From the NCBI RefSeq assembly GCF_023073355.1, contig NZ_JADPJI010000008.1, forward strand, positions 372,001-436,000: 64,000 nt of DNA. Reading direction: 5' to 3'. Positions 1 through 7,806 of the stretch are shown here, piece by piece; positions within the stretch are counted from its first letter, which is position 1, and every line of letters starts with the position of its first letter. The translations under genes and the position numbers were made by a program. The DNA comes from Bradyrhizobium sp. 199. GTDB taxonomy: Bacteria > Pseudomonadota > Alphaproteobacteria > Rhizobiales > Xanthobacteraceae. Below the pieces are notes generated by a model. That model made no database searches. It was given only the letters and a program-made list of their open reading frames with translations, and had not been told where the DNA came from.

Positions 1-1436
1 ACGGAGCGCTCGGAGTCGGTGCCCATCCGCGCGGTGCCGAGCAGGTGCCAGCCGCCCCAGGGGATGGGCGAGTTGATGCAGATGTCGGTCGCCCCTGCCG
101 TCTCGAGGATCTCCCGGCCGCGCGCCAGCGCATGCTCCATCATCTTGCGGCTGTTCTCGCTGATCGTGTAGTCGATCTTCGGGGCGGGAATGCCGTGGCC
201 GTCCTTCAGCACCGGATCGAGGGTGACCTGATTATGCTCCTCGGGCAAATCCTCGCAGATCGCGGAGAAGCCTAAGCGATGGCCGTTGAGCTTGCGGAAG
301 ACGCGGTGATGGTCCTCGCCCCACGGCAGAATGCCCTTCTGCTCGCTGACGACAGCCTCGAACACCGGCCCTGCCCCGCGCACGAACTGCACGCCATAGC
401 CGCGGACGAAGCCGCGCGAGGGGTCCGTGTCATACCACTCCTTGCTCCACAGGCAGGTCGGCGGCGCGCGGTTGGAGTCGGTCGGCTCCTTCACATAGCC
501 GTAGATCTGCGCGTAAGGGTGGAACATCAGATTCTTACCGACGAGACCGGACGAATTGGCAAGGCCGTTCGGGAAGCGCGAGGACGCCGAGTTCAGCAGC
601 AGTCGCGGCGTGCCGACGCCATTGCAGGCGATGATGACGACATGCGCGGGCTGGAACTGCTCGACGCCGTCGTTGTCGTAATAGACCACGCCCGAAGCCA
701 TGCCGTTCTCGTCGGTAGTGATCTCGCGCACGCGGCAATGGGTGCGCAGCTCGACGCCGGCGCGGATCGCATGCGGCCAATAGGTGATGTCGGTGGAAGA
801 CTTTGCGCCCTGCGCGCAGGCCGGCGTGCAATGGCCGAGATTGATGCAACGGGCCCGGCCCTCATAATCCATCGTCGCCACCGTCGTGTCCGACGGCCAC
901 CAGTGCCAGCCGAGCTTATTCATGGACTTGCCGATGATGGCGCCGGACAATCCGAGCGGCTGCTGCGGCATCGGCGGATACGTGAGCGGCGAGAGCGGAT
1001 CGCCCGAAAGACCGGACGTGCCCATCATGCGGTCGTTCTCTTCGAAGAATGGGGTCAGCGCGTCGTAGTCGATCGGCCAGTCGTCGGCGACGCCGTCCAG
1101 TGTCTTCACCTTGAAATCGGAGGGATGCAGCCGCGGCCAGTGCGCGGTGTACATCACCGTCGAGCCACCGACGGCGTTGTAGTTGACGACTTTGATCGGC
1201 GAATTGTCGTCGTTGATCGGGTAGTCCTCGGGACGACCGCGGACGTTCGGGCTGGACGACCACTCACCGTAGAATTTCGCCTCCCAGTCCCGGCCCGTGC
1301 TCGGATATTCCGCCGGGTTCATCCAGCCGCCCTGCTCCAGGCAGAGAATGTGCATCTTGGTCTCGGCCAGCGACCACGCCACCGCAGCGCCCGAAGCGCC
1401 GGCGCCGATGATCAGGACGTCCACGGGGTCTTTCAT
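1..1436 (-). CDS. GMC family FAD-dependent oxidoreductase, C-terminus cut by window edge
   Basis: The minus-strand frame from 1436 is open to the window edge (478 codons), so the protein is partial and lacks only its last few dozen residues. It starts with MKDPVDVLIIGAGASGAAVA, a Rossmann GxGxxG FAD-binding motif, and has the GMC-type NAVGGSTVMY segment near residue 90. Close to the edge it reads GGWHLLGTARMG, which carries the histidine of the GMC active site. A cysteine-containing stretch (CINLGHCTPACAQGAKSS) is typical of the gluconate 2-dehydrogenase-like branch. Such enzymes oxidise alcohols or sugar acids and often pass electrons to a cytochrome c encoded next door; that part would lie outside this window. 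AGGAAAAGG lies 5 to 13 bases before the ATG. The substrate cannot be told. Confidence 0.88.
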   Translation of the reverse strand, partial: MKDPVDVLIIGAGASGAAVAWSLAETKMHILCLEQGGWMNPAEYPSTGRDWEAKFYGEWSSSPNVRGRPEDYPINDDNSPIKVVNYNAVGGSTVMYTAHWPRLHPSDFKVKTLDGVADDWPIDYDALTPFFEENDRMMGTSGLSGDPLSPLTYPPMPQQPLGLSGAIIGKSMNKLGWHWWPSDTTVATMDYEGRARCINLGHCTPACAQGAKSSTDITYWPHAIRAGVELRTHCRVREITTDENGMASGVVYYDNDGVEQFQPAHVVIIACNGVGTPRLLLNSASSRFPNGLANSSGLVGKNLMFHPYAQIYGYVKEPTDSNRAPPTCLWSKEWYDTDPSRGFVRGYGVQFVRGAGPVFEAVVSEQKGILPWGEDHHRVFRKLNGHRLGFSAICEDLPEEHNQVTLDPVLKDGHGIPAPKIDYTISENSRKMMEHALARGREILETAGATDICINSPIPWGGWHLLGTARMGTDSERS

Positions 1437-1636
1437 CGCAACCTTTTCCTCCCGCCCTCGCCGCTTTCCGGGCGATTCGGCCTGCACAGTTGGCAAGGCC
1501 TCCGAACGATAGGATCAGAGCGGGCGGGGAGTAAAGCCGCGAGGCCGGAATGTCGCACCTCGCAGGATGCAGACCATTGGTAACGCCACATCCGGATGCT
1601 AGGAACAGGCGACCGAGCCATCGATAGCGAGACCGC

Positions 1637-2425
1637 ATGTCCTTCCGAAATGTTTTTGCCGCTACCCGGGCTTTTGCGCTCGTTGGGTTTTTCGCCTTGT
1701 CCGGATTCCTGGCGTCCTCCGAGCCGGCTTCCGCGCTGACCGCCGCCGCGAATGTCCGCGACGGCAACTCCATCCAGCTTGGCGATGCCACCTATCGGCT
1801 CGACGGCGTCGATGCGCCCGAGCTGGACCAGGTCTGTATCGATGATCACGCCGATCCCTGGACCTGCGGCATCGAGGCTCGCGATCAGCTGGCCAAACTG
1901 ATCGGCAAGCGGGCGGTGCGCTGTGACGATGTCGGGCCGGAAAAGAGTTTTGGCAAGCGGCACCGGGCGATCTGCACGGCGGAGGGCGACAAATCGACTT
2001 TGAACGAACAGCTGGTCAAGCTCGGCTTTGCTATCGCGCGGGAGCCGATCAAGGCGAACGTCAAGTCGGCCGCGACCGAAGCCAAGACAGCCGCCGCGGG
2101 AATCTGGAAGGGCTGCTTTGTTGCACCGCAAGACTTCCGCGCCGGCAAGAAGGATGGCGCGCTGCTGGGCGCTGCCTGCCGCCAGGACCGGGACAAGGAA
2201 ATCCGCGCAGTGCTGTTCCCGGACGAGCTGACGATGCCGCCGAGCTGCAGCATCAAGGGCAAGCTCGCGGTGCGCGCCCGCGTCACCGGCAATATCGGCA
2301 TCTATCATCTGCGGGGCTGCCCGAGCTATCCGGCGACCACCAAGCCGGACCGCTGGTTCTGCTCGGAGGACGACGCCCAGGCGGCCGGATTCCGCAAGGC
2401 CTATAATTGCCGCCGCCCAAAGTGA
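1637..2425 (+). CDS. Secreted thermonuclease (SNase)-like protein
   Basis: The 262-residue protein has a long signal peptide (about residues 1-33, ending ASA), so it should act in the periplasm or outside. Residues 35-150 match the staphylococcal nuclease fold: VRDGNSI, then YRLDGVDAPE, then SFGKRHRAIC. R54, D59, E62 and R110 are the likely equivalents of the catalytic and calcium-binding residues of SNase. The usual second aspartate of the DGD motif is Asn here. The C-terminal 90 residues contain several cysteines and a second small domain ending in YHLRGCPSY, a form often seen in SNase-like proteins with an excalibur-like or extension domain. It stands alone, divergent from the GMC gene with about 200 bases between. 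Nuclease activity is inferred from the motifs. Confidence 0.85.
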   Translation: MSFRNVFAATRAFALVGFFALSGFLASSEPASALTAAANVRDGNSIQLGDATYRLDGVDAPELDQVCIDDHADPWTCGIEARDQLAKLIGKRAVRCDDVGPEKSFGKRHRAICTAEGDKSTLNEQLVKLGFAIAREPIKANVKSAATEAKTAAAGIWKGCFVAPQDFRAGKKDGALLGAACRQDRDKEIRAVLFPDELTMPPSCSIKGKLAVRARVTGNIGIYHLRGCPSYPATTKPDRWFCSEDDAQAAGFRKAYNCRRPK

Positions 2426-2512
2426 GCAAGTCGTTCACGCACCCGTGAGTGGTAGTCCGAGACCGTATTGATCCGGAATTGAACTTCACGGGGCGTTGCC
2501 GCATTCTATGCG

Positions 2513-2631
2513 GACGCAAGCGCTTGCGCGTGCGTTTCCTTGGCAGCAATCCGGCTCAGGCCCGATTGCCTTGCTTGGGCGTTTCCTCCCTAGACTTGGG
2601 CCGCTTGTCACCACAAGCGGCTCTTCTTTTT
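2513..2631 (+). ncRNA. Candidate small RNA with anti-Shine-Dalgarno CCTCCC motif
   Basis: Between the thermonuclease gene and the converging cyo operon lies a stretch with no credible ORF. It has a possible promoter (TTGAAC at 2479-2484, CATTCT at 2502-2507, 17-base spacer). A perfect 14-bp palindrome follows (2515-2528), then TTTCCTCCCTAG just before a strong intrinsic terminator (2600-2630). Predicted length is about 120 nt. Rhizobial small RNAs often carry CU-rich anti-SD loops like this one. The family was not identified, and the 5' end is a guess from the promoter match. Confidence 0.45.
2600..2630 (+). terminator. Intrinsic terminator
   Basis: A 9-bp perfect stem (GCCGCTTGT at 2600-2608 with ACAAGCGGC at 2613-2621) has a four-base loop and is followed by TCTTCTTTTT. 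This is the best poly-T terminator seen in the window. It would end the candidate small RNA and any read-through from the thermonuclease gene. Confidence 0.85.
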
Positions 2632-2723
2632 GTGCGGTGCTGCAAGCCAGATCCGTCATGACAGGGCCCGTCCTGGCCATGATGGCGTAACGAAGTCAGC
2701 GCATCGCGGCGCATCGTCCCGCG

Positions 2724-3110
2724 CTATTGGCGCATCATGATCTGGTCCATCGGCGGCATGTTCGCGTTGAGATGCGCCATGATCCAGACCGACCCTCCGA
2801 CCACCAGGAAGACGACGAGAAGCCCGAAGGCGAGCGCCAGCACGTTGTTGGTGTTGTCGGGTCCGGTGGTGATGTGCAGGAAGAACACCAGGTGCACGCC
2901 CATCTGCGCGATCGCGAGCACGATCAGCGCGACGGGGATGGATGGCTGCCAGACCAGATCGGTACCGGCGATGAAGAACGACGTCGCCGTGAGCAGCAGC
3001 GCCAGGACAAGGCCAACCACGTAACCGAGGATGCGAGCGCCGACACTGTGTTGCTCTTCGTCACCCGGCGCGAGATCGTGCCCGGCCGGCATATGCGTCT
3101 GATCGCTCAT
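2724..3110 (-). CDS. cyoD: Cytochrome bo-type quinol oxidase subunit IV
   Basis: This 128-residue membrane protein begins MSDQTHMPAGHDLAPGDEEQ and has three hydrophobic segments (about residues 28-48, 56-78 and 90-112). It contains the subunit IV sequence QMGVHLVFFLHI, so it is the small assembly/stability subunit of the quinol oxidase. Its ATG overlaps the stop of the upstream cyoC by four bases (ATGA), and GGGAG sits before the start, which points to translational coupling. It is the last gene of the cyoABCD operon. A longer in-frame extension exists upstream but runs through cyoC and lacks its own start signal. Confidence 0.93.
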   Translation of the reverse strand: MSDQTHMPAGHDLAPGDEEQHSVGARILGYVVGLVLALLLTATSFFIAGTDLVWQPSIPVALIVLAIAQMGVHLVFFLHITTGPDNTNNVLALAFGLLVVFLVVGGSVWIMAHLNANMPPMDQIMMRQ

Positions 3111-3748
3111 GTGCCACTCCCAAGCAGGTAGACGACCGAGAACACTGCGACCCAGATGATGTCGAGCGCATGCCAGAACAGCGCAAAGCACATCATCCGG
3201 CGCAATATGTCGGCCCGAAAGCCTTTTGCGAACACCTGGGCCGTCATGGTGAGCAGCCACAACACGCCGGCCGAGACATGCAGGCCGTGGCAGCCGACCA
3301 GCGAGAAGAACGCGGTCAGGAACGCGCTGCGCGACGGGCCATAGCCGCGCACGATGAGATCGGCGAATTCGCGGAACTCGAGGACGAGGAATATCAGCCC
3401 AAGCACGCAAGTGACGGCCATGCCGAGATAGAACCAGAACCGGTTGCGCACGTCGGCGGCGATGCTGGCCATGCCGCAGGTGAAGCTCGACAAGAGCAGG
3501 CAGACCGTCTCGATCGCGACATTCCCCTGTTCGAATATCTCAGAGCCCTTCGGTCCATCGGCGGTCTGGCCGACCAGCACCGCATAGGCTGCAAAGAAGC
3601 AGGAGAACATCACGATGTCCGAGAGCAGGAAGATCCAGAAGCCGTAGGCGGTCACGATCCGCTTCGGCGCGGGTCCCGGGTGTTCGATGACGACACCGAT
3701 GTGATGGGGATCGGCATGGGCGTGGCCAGCTGTCGCGGTCATCGTCAT
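3107..3748 (-). CDS. cyoC: Cytochrome bo-type quinol oxidase subunit III
   Basis: This 213-residue protein starts MTMTATAGHAHADPHHIG, giving a His-rich cytoplasmic N-terminus. Five membrane segments of the heme-copper oxidase subunit III fold follow, including YGFWIFLLSDIVMFSCFFA and GCHGLHVSAGVLWLL. Five rather than seven helices is the form found in bo3 quinol oxidases. The start was placed at 3748 because the ATG overlaps the cyoB stop by one base (TGATG). The subunit carries no redox centre and helps the core to assemble. Confidence 0.93.
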   Translation of the reverse strand: MTMTATAGHAHADPHHIGVVIEHPGPAPKRIVTAYGFWIFLLSDIVMFSCFFAAYAVLVGQTADGPKGSEIFEQGNVAIETVCLLLSSFTCGMASIAADVRNRFWFYLGMAVTCVLGLIFLVLEFREFADLIVRGYGPSRSAFLTAFFSLVGCHGLHVSAGVLWLLTMTAQVFAKGFRADILRRMMCFALFWHALDIIWVAVFSVVYLLGSGT

Positions 3749-5748
3749 CAGACTGTCCCCGCCATGCTGACAAGGCCGCGCCGCTCCTCGACATTGACGC
3801 GGTCTATCGCCGCGACCTCCTCGGCCGGGATGACGTACTCGTCGTGGTCGCGCCAGGCGAACACGACGAAGGTCGCCCACGCGCCCAAGCCGCCCAAGAT
3901 CACCATCCACCAGATATGCCAGATCAGTGCAAAGCCCATGAGGGTGGCAAAGAACGCGCAGACGAATCCGGTCGGCGAATTCCTGGGCATCTCGATGTCC
4001 TGATATTCGGGCCTATCGGCATCAACGGATTGCTGCTTGGCACTGGCCTTGATGTCCCAATAGGCGTCCTCGCCACGAACATCCGGATTGAAGGCAAAAT
4101 TGAACACGGGCGGCGGCGACGAGGTTGCCCATTCGAGCGAGCGACCGTCCCAGGGATCGCCAGTGCGGTCGCGCAAGGCCTCGCGGTTGCGGATGCTGAC
4201 CACGAGCTGCACGATCTGGCAGATCACCCCGATCGTCAGCACGGCCATGCCAACGGCCGCGACGATCATCCAGGGCCGCCACGCCGCGACGTCATAATGC
4301 TGCATCCGCCGGGTCATGCCGAGCATGCCGGCGATGTAGAGCGGGACGAAGGTGATGAAGAAGCCGAAGAAGGTGAACCAGAACCCGGCCTTGCCCCAGC
4401 GTTCGTCGAGGCGGAAGCCGAACGCCTTCGGGAACCAGTATTCGAAGCCGGCGAAGGCGCCGAACAGCACCCCGCCGATGATGACGTTGTGGAAATGCGC
4501 CACCAGGAACATGCTGTTGTGAAGCATGAAGTCGGCCGGCGGCACAGCGAGCAGGACGCCCGTCAATCCGCCGACGATGAACGTCACCATGAAGCCGACC
4601 GACCACAGCATCGGCGTCTCGAAACGGATGCGGCCGCCATACATCGTGAACAGCCAATTGTAGATCTTCACGCCGGTGGGTATCGCGATGATCATGCTGG
4701 CGATGCCGAAGATGGCGTTCACGTCGGGGCCCGCGCCCATCGTGAAGAAATGGTGGAGCCAGACCATGAAGGAGACGACGCAGATTGCCATGGTCGCGAG
4801 CACCATGGAGCGATAGCCGAACAGCGCCTTGCCGGAGAAGGTCGACACCACCTCCGAGAAGATGCCGAACGCCGGCAGCACCAGGATGTAGACCTCCGGA
4901 TGGCCCCAGGCCCAGATCAAATTCATGAACATCATGACGTTGCCGCCGGCCTCGTTGGTGAAGAAGTGAAAGCCGAGGTAGCGGTCGAGCAAGAGCATCG
5001 CGAGCGTGGCGGTGAGGATCGGAAAGGCCGCGACGATGAGCAGGTTCGAGGCCAGCGTGGTCCAGCAGAACATCGGCATGCGCAGATAGTTCATGCCTTT
5101 GGTACGCAGCTTCAGCACGGTGGTGACGAGATTGATGCCGGCCACCAGCGTGCCGACGCCGGATATCTGTAGCGACCAGGCGTAGTAGTCGACGCCGACG
5201 CCCGGTGAATAGGACAATTCCGACAACGGCGGAAAGGCCAGCCAGCCGGTGCGCGCGAATTCGCCGATGACGAGCGAGAGATTGACCAGCAGCGCGCCGG
5301 TCGCGGTCAGCCAGAAGCCGACCGAATTGAGCGTCGGGAACGCGACGTCGCGCACGCCGAGCTGGAGCGGCACGACGAGGTTCATCAGCCCGATCACGAA
5401 CGGCATTGCCACGAAGAAGATCATGATGGTGCCGTGCGCCGAGAAGATCTGGTTGTAGTGCTCCGGCGGCAGATAGCCCTGCGACTGATAGGCGACCGCC
5501 TGCTGGATCCGCATCATGATGGCGTCGCTGCCGCCGCGCAGCAGCATGACCGAGGCTAGCAGGATGTACATGACGCCGATCCGCTTGTGATCGACACTGG
5601 TGATCCACTCGTGCCAGAGATAGGGCAGGTGTCCCTTCGCCACGACCCAGATCAGCACCGCGAGGATCGCGATCAGCACCACCGCGCCTGCGATGAGCGG
5701 AATCGGCTGGTCGAACGGAATGGCGGACCAATCGAGCTTACCGAGCAT
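3748..5748 (-). CDS. cyoB: Cytochrome bo-type quinol oxidase subunit I
   Basis: This is the catalytic core of a proton-pumping terminal oxidase, 666 residues long with about 15 membrane helices as in E. coli CyoB. Visible motifs are the low-spin heme region HGTIMIFFVAMPF, the Cu-B and Tyr-His crosslink motif WGHPEVYILVLPAFG, the HHFFTMG pair and AHFHNVIIGG with the heme ligands. The quinol-site residues of E. coli CyoB (R71, D75, H98, Q101) are all matched in LLRGGSDAIMM and PPEHYNQIF, which supports quinol rather than cytochrome c as donor. The start at 5748 is chosen because GGAGG lies five bases before it; an upstream in-frame ATG at 5760 is possible. It overlaps the end of cyoA. Confidence 0.96.
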   Translation of the reverse strand: MLGKLDWSAIPFDQPIPLIAGAVVLIAILAVLIWVVAKGHLPYLWHEWITSVDHKRIGVMYILLASVMLLRGGSDAIMMRIQQAVAYQSQGYLPPEHYNQIFSAHGTIMIFFVAMPFVIGLMNLVVPLQLGVRDVAFPTLNSVGFWLTATGALLVNLSLVIGEFARTGWLAFPPLSELSYSPGVGVDYYAWSLQISGVGTLVAGINLVTTVLKLRTKGMNYLRMPMFCWTTLASNLLIVAAFPILTATLAMLLLDRYLGFHFFTNEAGGNVMMFMNLIWAWGHPEVYILVLPAFGIFSEVVSTFSGKALFGYRSMVLATMAICVVSFMVWLHHFFTMGAGPDVNAIFGIASMIIAIPTGVKIYNWLFTMYGGRIRFETPMLWSVGFMVTFIVGGLTGVLLAVPPADFMLHNSMFLVAHFHNVIIGGVLFGAFAGFEYWFPKAFGFRLDERWGKAGFWFTFFGFFITFVPLYIAGMLGMTRRMQHYDVAAWRPWMIVAAVGMAVLTIGVICQIVQLVVSIRNREALRDRTGDPWDGRSLEWATSSPPPVFNFAFNPDVRGEDAYWDIKASAKQQSVDADRPEYQDIEMPRNSPTGFVCAFFATLMGFALIWHIWWMVILGGLGAWATFVVFAWRDHDEYVIPAEEVAAIDRVNVEERRGLVSMAGTV

Positions 5749-6571
5749 CATGGCCTCCACTGTGAGTCGGGCCCGCTTCGGATGCGAGCTCCGGCCCAGG
5801 ACCTGGCGGAATGTGCTGTGTCGCGATCAGGTCGAACAGGCGCGGGTCTTCCAGACGATAGGTCGGCCTGCCCTTCTCGACGCCCTGCTGCATCAGCTTC
5901 TTGTAGTTGTCTTCGTTCAATACGGCATCGGTCTTCGCCGTGCTTGCCACCCAATCCGGAAACGCGAGCGGCGAGATCACGTTGACGTCGAACATCATGT
6001 CGGGAAAACCATCGCCGGAGAAATGCGCCGACAATCCTTGCAGCTTGCCTTCATTGTCGGCGCGCAGGTTCAGCTTCGTCACCATGCCGTTCATGGTGTA
6101 GATCATGCTGCCAAGCTGCGGGATGAAGAACGTGTTCATCACGCTGGACGACGTCAGCTGAAAATTCAGCTCGGCGCCGGCAGGCACCGTCAGCGTGTTG
6201 ACTGTTGCAATGCGCTGATCCGGATAAATGAACAGCCATTTCCAGTCGAGCGAGACTGCCTGGATACGGACCGGGTTGCCAGTGCCCGGCACCGGCGCTG
6301 CGGGATCGAGCTGGTGCGAGCCGATCCAGGCGACCCCGCCGAGCAGAATGACAGTGAGCGCCGGAATGGCCCACACCACCATCTCGACCCGGCCGGAATA
6401 GACGAAGGCCGGTTGAAACCGCGCGCGCGGATTGGAGGCGCGAAACCAGAACGCGAAGGCCAATATCGCGAAAATGGTGGGCACCACGATCACGAGCATG
6501 ATGAAGACGGAATCGACCAGGATGGTGCTGTTGGCCGCAGCCACAGGCCCTTGCGGATCGAGCAGATTCAT
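5738..6571 (-). CDS. cyoA: Cytochrome bo-type quinol oxidase subunit II
   Basis: The 277-residue protein begins MNLLDPQGPVAAAN and has two membrane helices (about residues 17-40 and 62-84). A periplasmic cupredoxin domain follows with VSLDWKWLFIYPDQ and SSSVMNTFFIPQLGS. The Cu-A ligands of cytochrome c oxidases are absent (SVMNTFFIP in place of a Cys/His set), as expected for a quinol oxidase. The E. coli protein is a lipoprotein whose Cys precedes LLDPKG. Here no lipobox or signal peptide can be read in frame before a TAG about 40 bases upstream, and there is no good ribosome-binding site at the ATG or at the TTG at 6577. It is the first gene of cyoABCD. Confidence 0.9.
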   Translation of the reverse strand: MNLLDPQGPVAAANSTILVDSVFIMLVIVVPTIFAILAFAFWFRASNPRARFQPAFVYSGRVEMVVWAIPALTVILLGGVAWIGSHQLDPAAPVPGTGNPVRIQAVSLDWKWLFIYPDQRIATVNTLTVPAGAELNFQLTSSSVMNTFFIPQLGSMIYTMNGMVTKLNLRADNEGKLQGLSAHFSGDGFPDMMFDVNVISPLAFPDWVASTAKTDAVLNEDNYKKLMQQGVEKGRPTYRLEDPRLFDLIATQHIPPGPGPELASEAGPTHSGGHDAR

Positions 6572-6711
6572 CGGCAAGCCACTGGCGGTTGGGAAGCCCC
6601 GGGACAGAGCCTAGCGCGGGAAAGGCTCCGCAACAAACGCCGCGACCTCGGAACGGTTCCTGGGCCGCAAGGGGCAGCCATGCAGGACGGGCCGGCCGCA
6701 ACATGCAATTC

Positions 6712-6731
6712 CATGTCATGTCAATGACATG
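6712..6731. promoter_or_regulatory. Nested palindrome upstream of cyoA, possible operator
   Basis: CATGTCA at 6712-6718 and TGACATG at 6725-6731 form a perfect 7-bp inverted repeat with a 6-base spacer. Nested inside is TGTCAATGACA (6719-6729), also a perfect palindrome around its central base. The site lies between cyoA (start 6571) and the divergent SDR gene (start 6827). It does not match the FixK/FNR box (TTGAT-N4-ATCAA). The regulator is unknown. Confidence 0.4.
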
Positions 6732-6826
6732 AACGCAGGGGACCGCCCTTCTATCCGCGCAGGGCCGTTGCTAATCTGCACGAAAATAATGGGATGAACA
6801 GGATTCCAGCCGGGGAGTGAAATGAG

Positions 6827-7627
6827 ATGCGCTTGAAGGACAAGGTTGCGATCGTCGTCGGCGCCGGACAGAGCCCCGGCGAAGGCATGGGCAACGGCCG
6901 CGCCACCGCGCTGACCTTCGCGCGCGAGGGCGCCAAAGTTTTGTGCGTCGACCATCACCTGGAATCGGCGCAGGAAACGGTTGCGATGATTGCCGCAACG
7001 CAAGGCACCGCCGCGGCCTTCAAAGCCGATGTCACCAAGTCGGCCGACATCAAGGCGATGGTGACGGATGCGCAATCGCGCTGGGGTCGGATCGACGTGC
7101 TGCACAACAATGTCGGCGTCAGCCTTGCCGGCGGCGATGCCGAGCTGCTGCAACTGACCGAGGAGGCATTCGATCGCGTCGTCGCCATCAATTTGAAGAG
7201 CTGTATCCTCGCCGCCAAAGAGGTGATCCCGATCATGCGCGCGCAGCGAAGCGGCGCCATCATCAACATCTCCTCGATGGCGGCGATCACGACCTACCCT
7301 TACGTCGCCTACAAGGCGACGAAATCAGCGATGATTGCCTTCACCGAACAGCTCGCCTACCAGAACGCCGAATACGGCATCCGCGCCAACGTCATCCTGC
7401 CCGGCCTGATGAACACGCCGATGGCCGTCGATACCCGTGCCCGCGAATGGCACAAGACCCGCGCCGAGGTCGAAGCCGAACGCGACAGCAAGGTGCCGCT
7501 GCGCAGGAAAATGGGCACCGGATGGGACGTCGCGAACGCCGCGCTGTTCCTGGCGTCGGATGAAGCGGACTTCATCACCGGCGTGACGCTGCCGGTTGAC
7601 GGCGGGGCGAGCGTGAGGCGCGGGTAG
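6827..7627 (+). CDS. SDR family NAD(P)-dependent oxidoreductase
   Basis: A classical short-chain dehydrogenase of 266 residues. The cofactor site near residues 10-25 is a stretched glycine motif (VGAGQSPGEGMGNGRA), longer than the usual TGxxxGIG. HNNVG is at residues 93-97, the catalytic Ser in INISS (about 149-150), and Tyr162/Lys166 in AYKATK. Asp42 after the second strand (CVDHH) favours NAD over NADP. It ends with the family's ITGVTLPVDGG. GGGGAG precedes the start at 6827. It is divergent from cyoA and is followed by a palindromic repeat. The substrate is unknown. Confidence 0.88.
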   Translation: MRLKDKVAIVVGAGQSPGEGMGNGRATALTFAREGAKVLCVDHHLESAQETVAMIAATQGTAAAFKADVTKSADIKAMVTDAQSRWGRIDVLHNNVGVSLAGGDAELLQLTEEAFDRVVAINLKSCILAAKEVIPIMRAQRSGAIINISSMAAITTYPYVAYKATKSAMIAFTEQLAYQNAEYGIRANVILPGLMNTPMAVDTRAREWHKTRAEVEAERDSKVPLRRKMGTGWDVANAALFLASDEADFITGVTLPVDGGASVRRG

Positions 7628-7652
7628 GTCGACGCGAGCCCAGTGCTTCTTC

Positions 7653-7799
7653 CCTTCTCCCCTTGTGGGAGAAGGTGGCGCGAAGCGCCGGATGAGGGGT
7701 TACATCCACGAACTAAACTGGTGAAGCGACTCGCGGATAGGACCCCTCACCCGTCTCGCCGCTATGCGGCGAGCCACCCTCTCCCACAAGGGGCGAGGG
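7653..7799. repeat. Long imperfect inverted repeat between converging genes
   Basis: CCTTCTCCCCTTGTGGGAGA at 7653 is mirrored by the complementary CTCTCCCACAAGGGGCGAGG near 7780-7799. GATGAGGGG (7691-7699) is mirrored by CCCCTCACC (7743 onward). Each arm also holds an inner hairpin, GGCGCGAAGCGCC on the left and CTCGCCGCTATGCGGCGAG on the right. The element fills the gap between the stops of two converging genes (7627 and 7807), so it may act as a two-way terminator. It resembles the REP-like palindromes common in Bradyrhizobium. Confidence 0.75.
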
Positions 7800-7806
7800 T
7801 GCACCT

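Noticed and set aside
279..1583. A 434-codon plus-strand frame
   Set aside because: It is antisense to the GMC oxidoreductase, which has clear FAD and active-site motifs on the minus strand.
3844..5731. Long frames on both strands within cyoB (442 and 479 codons)
   Set aside because: They lie wholly inside cyoB, are His/Arg/Asp-biased shadows of a high-GC gene and have no domains or start signals.
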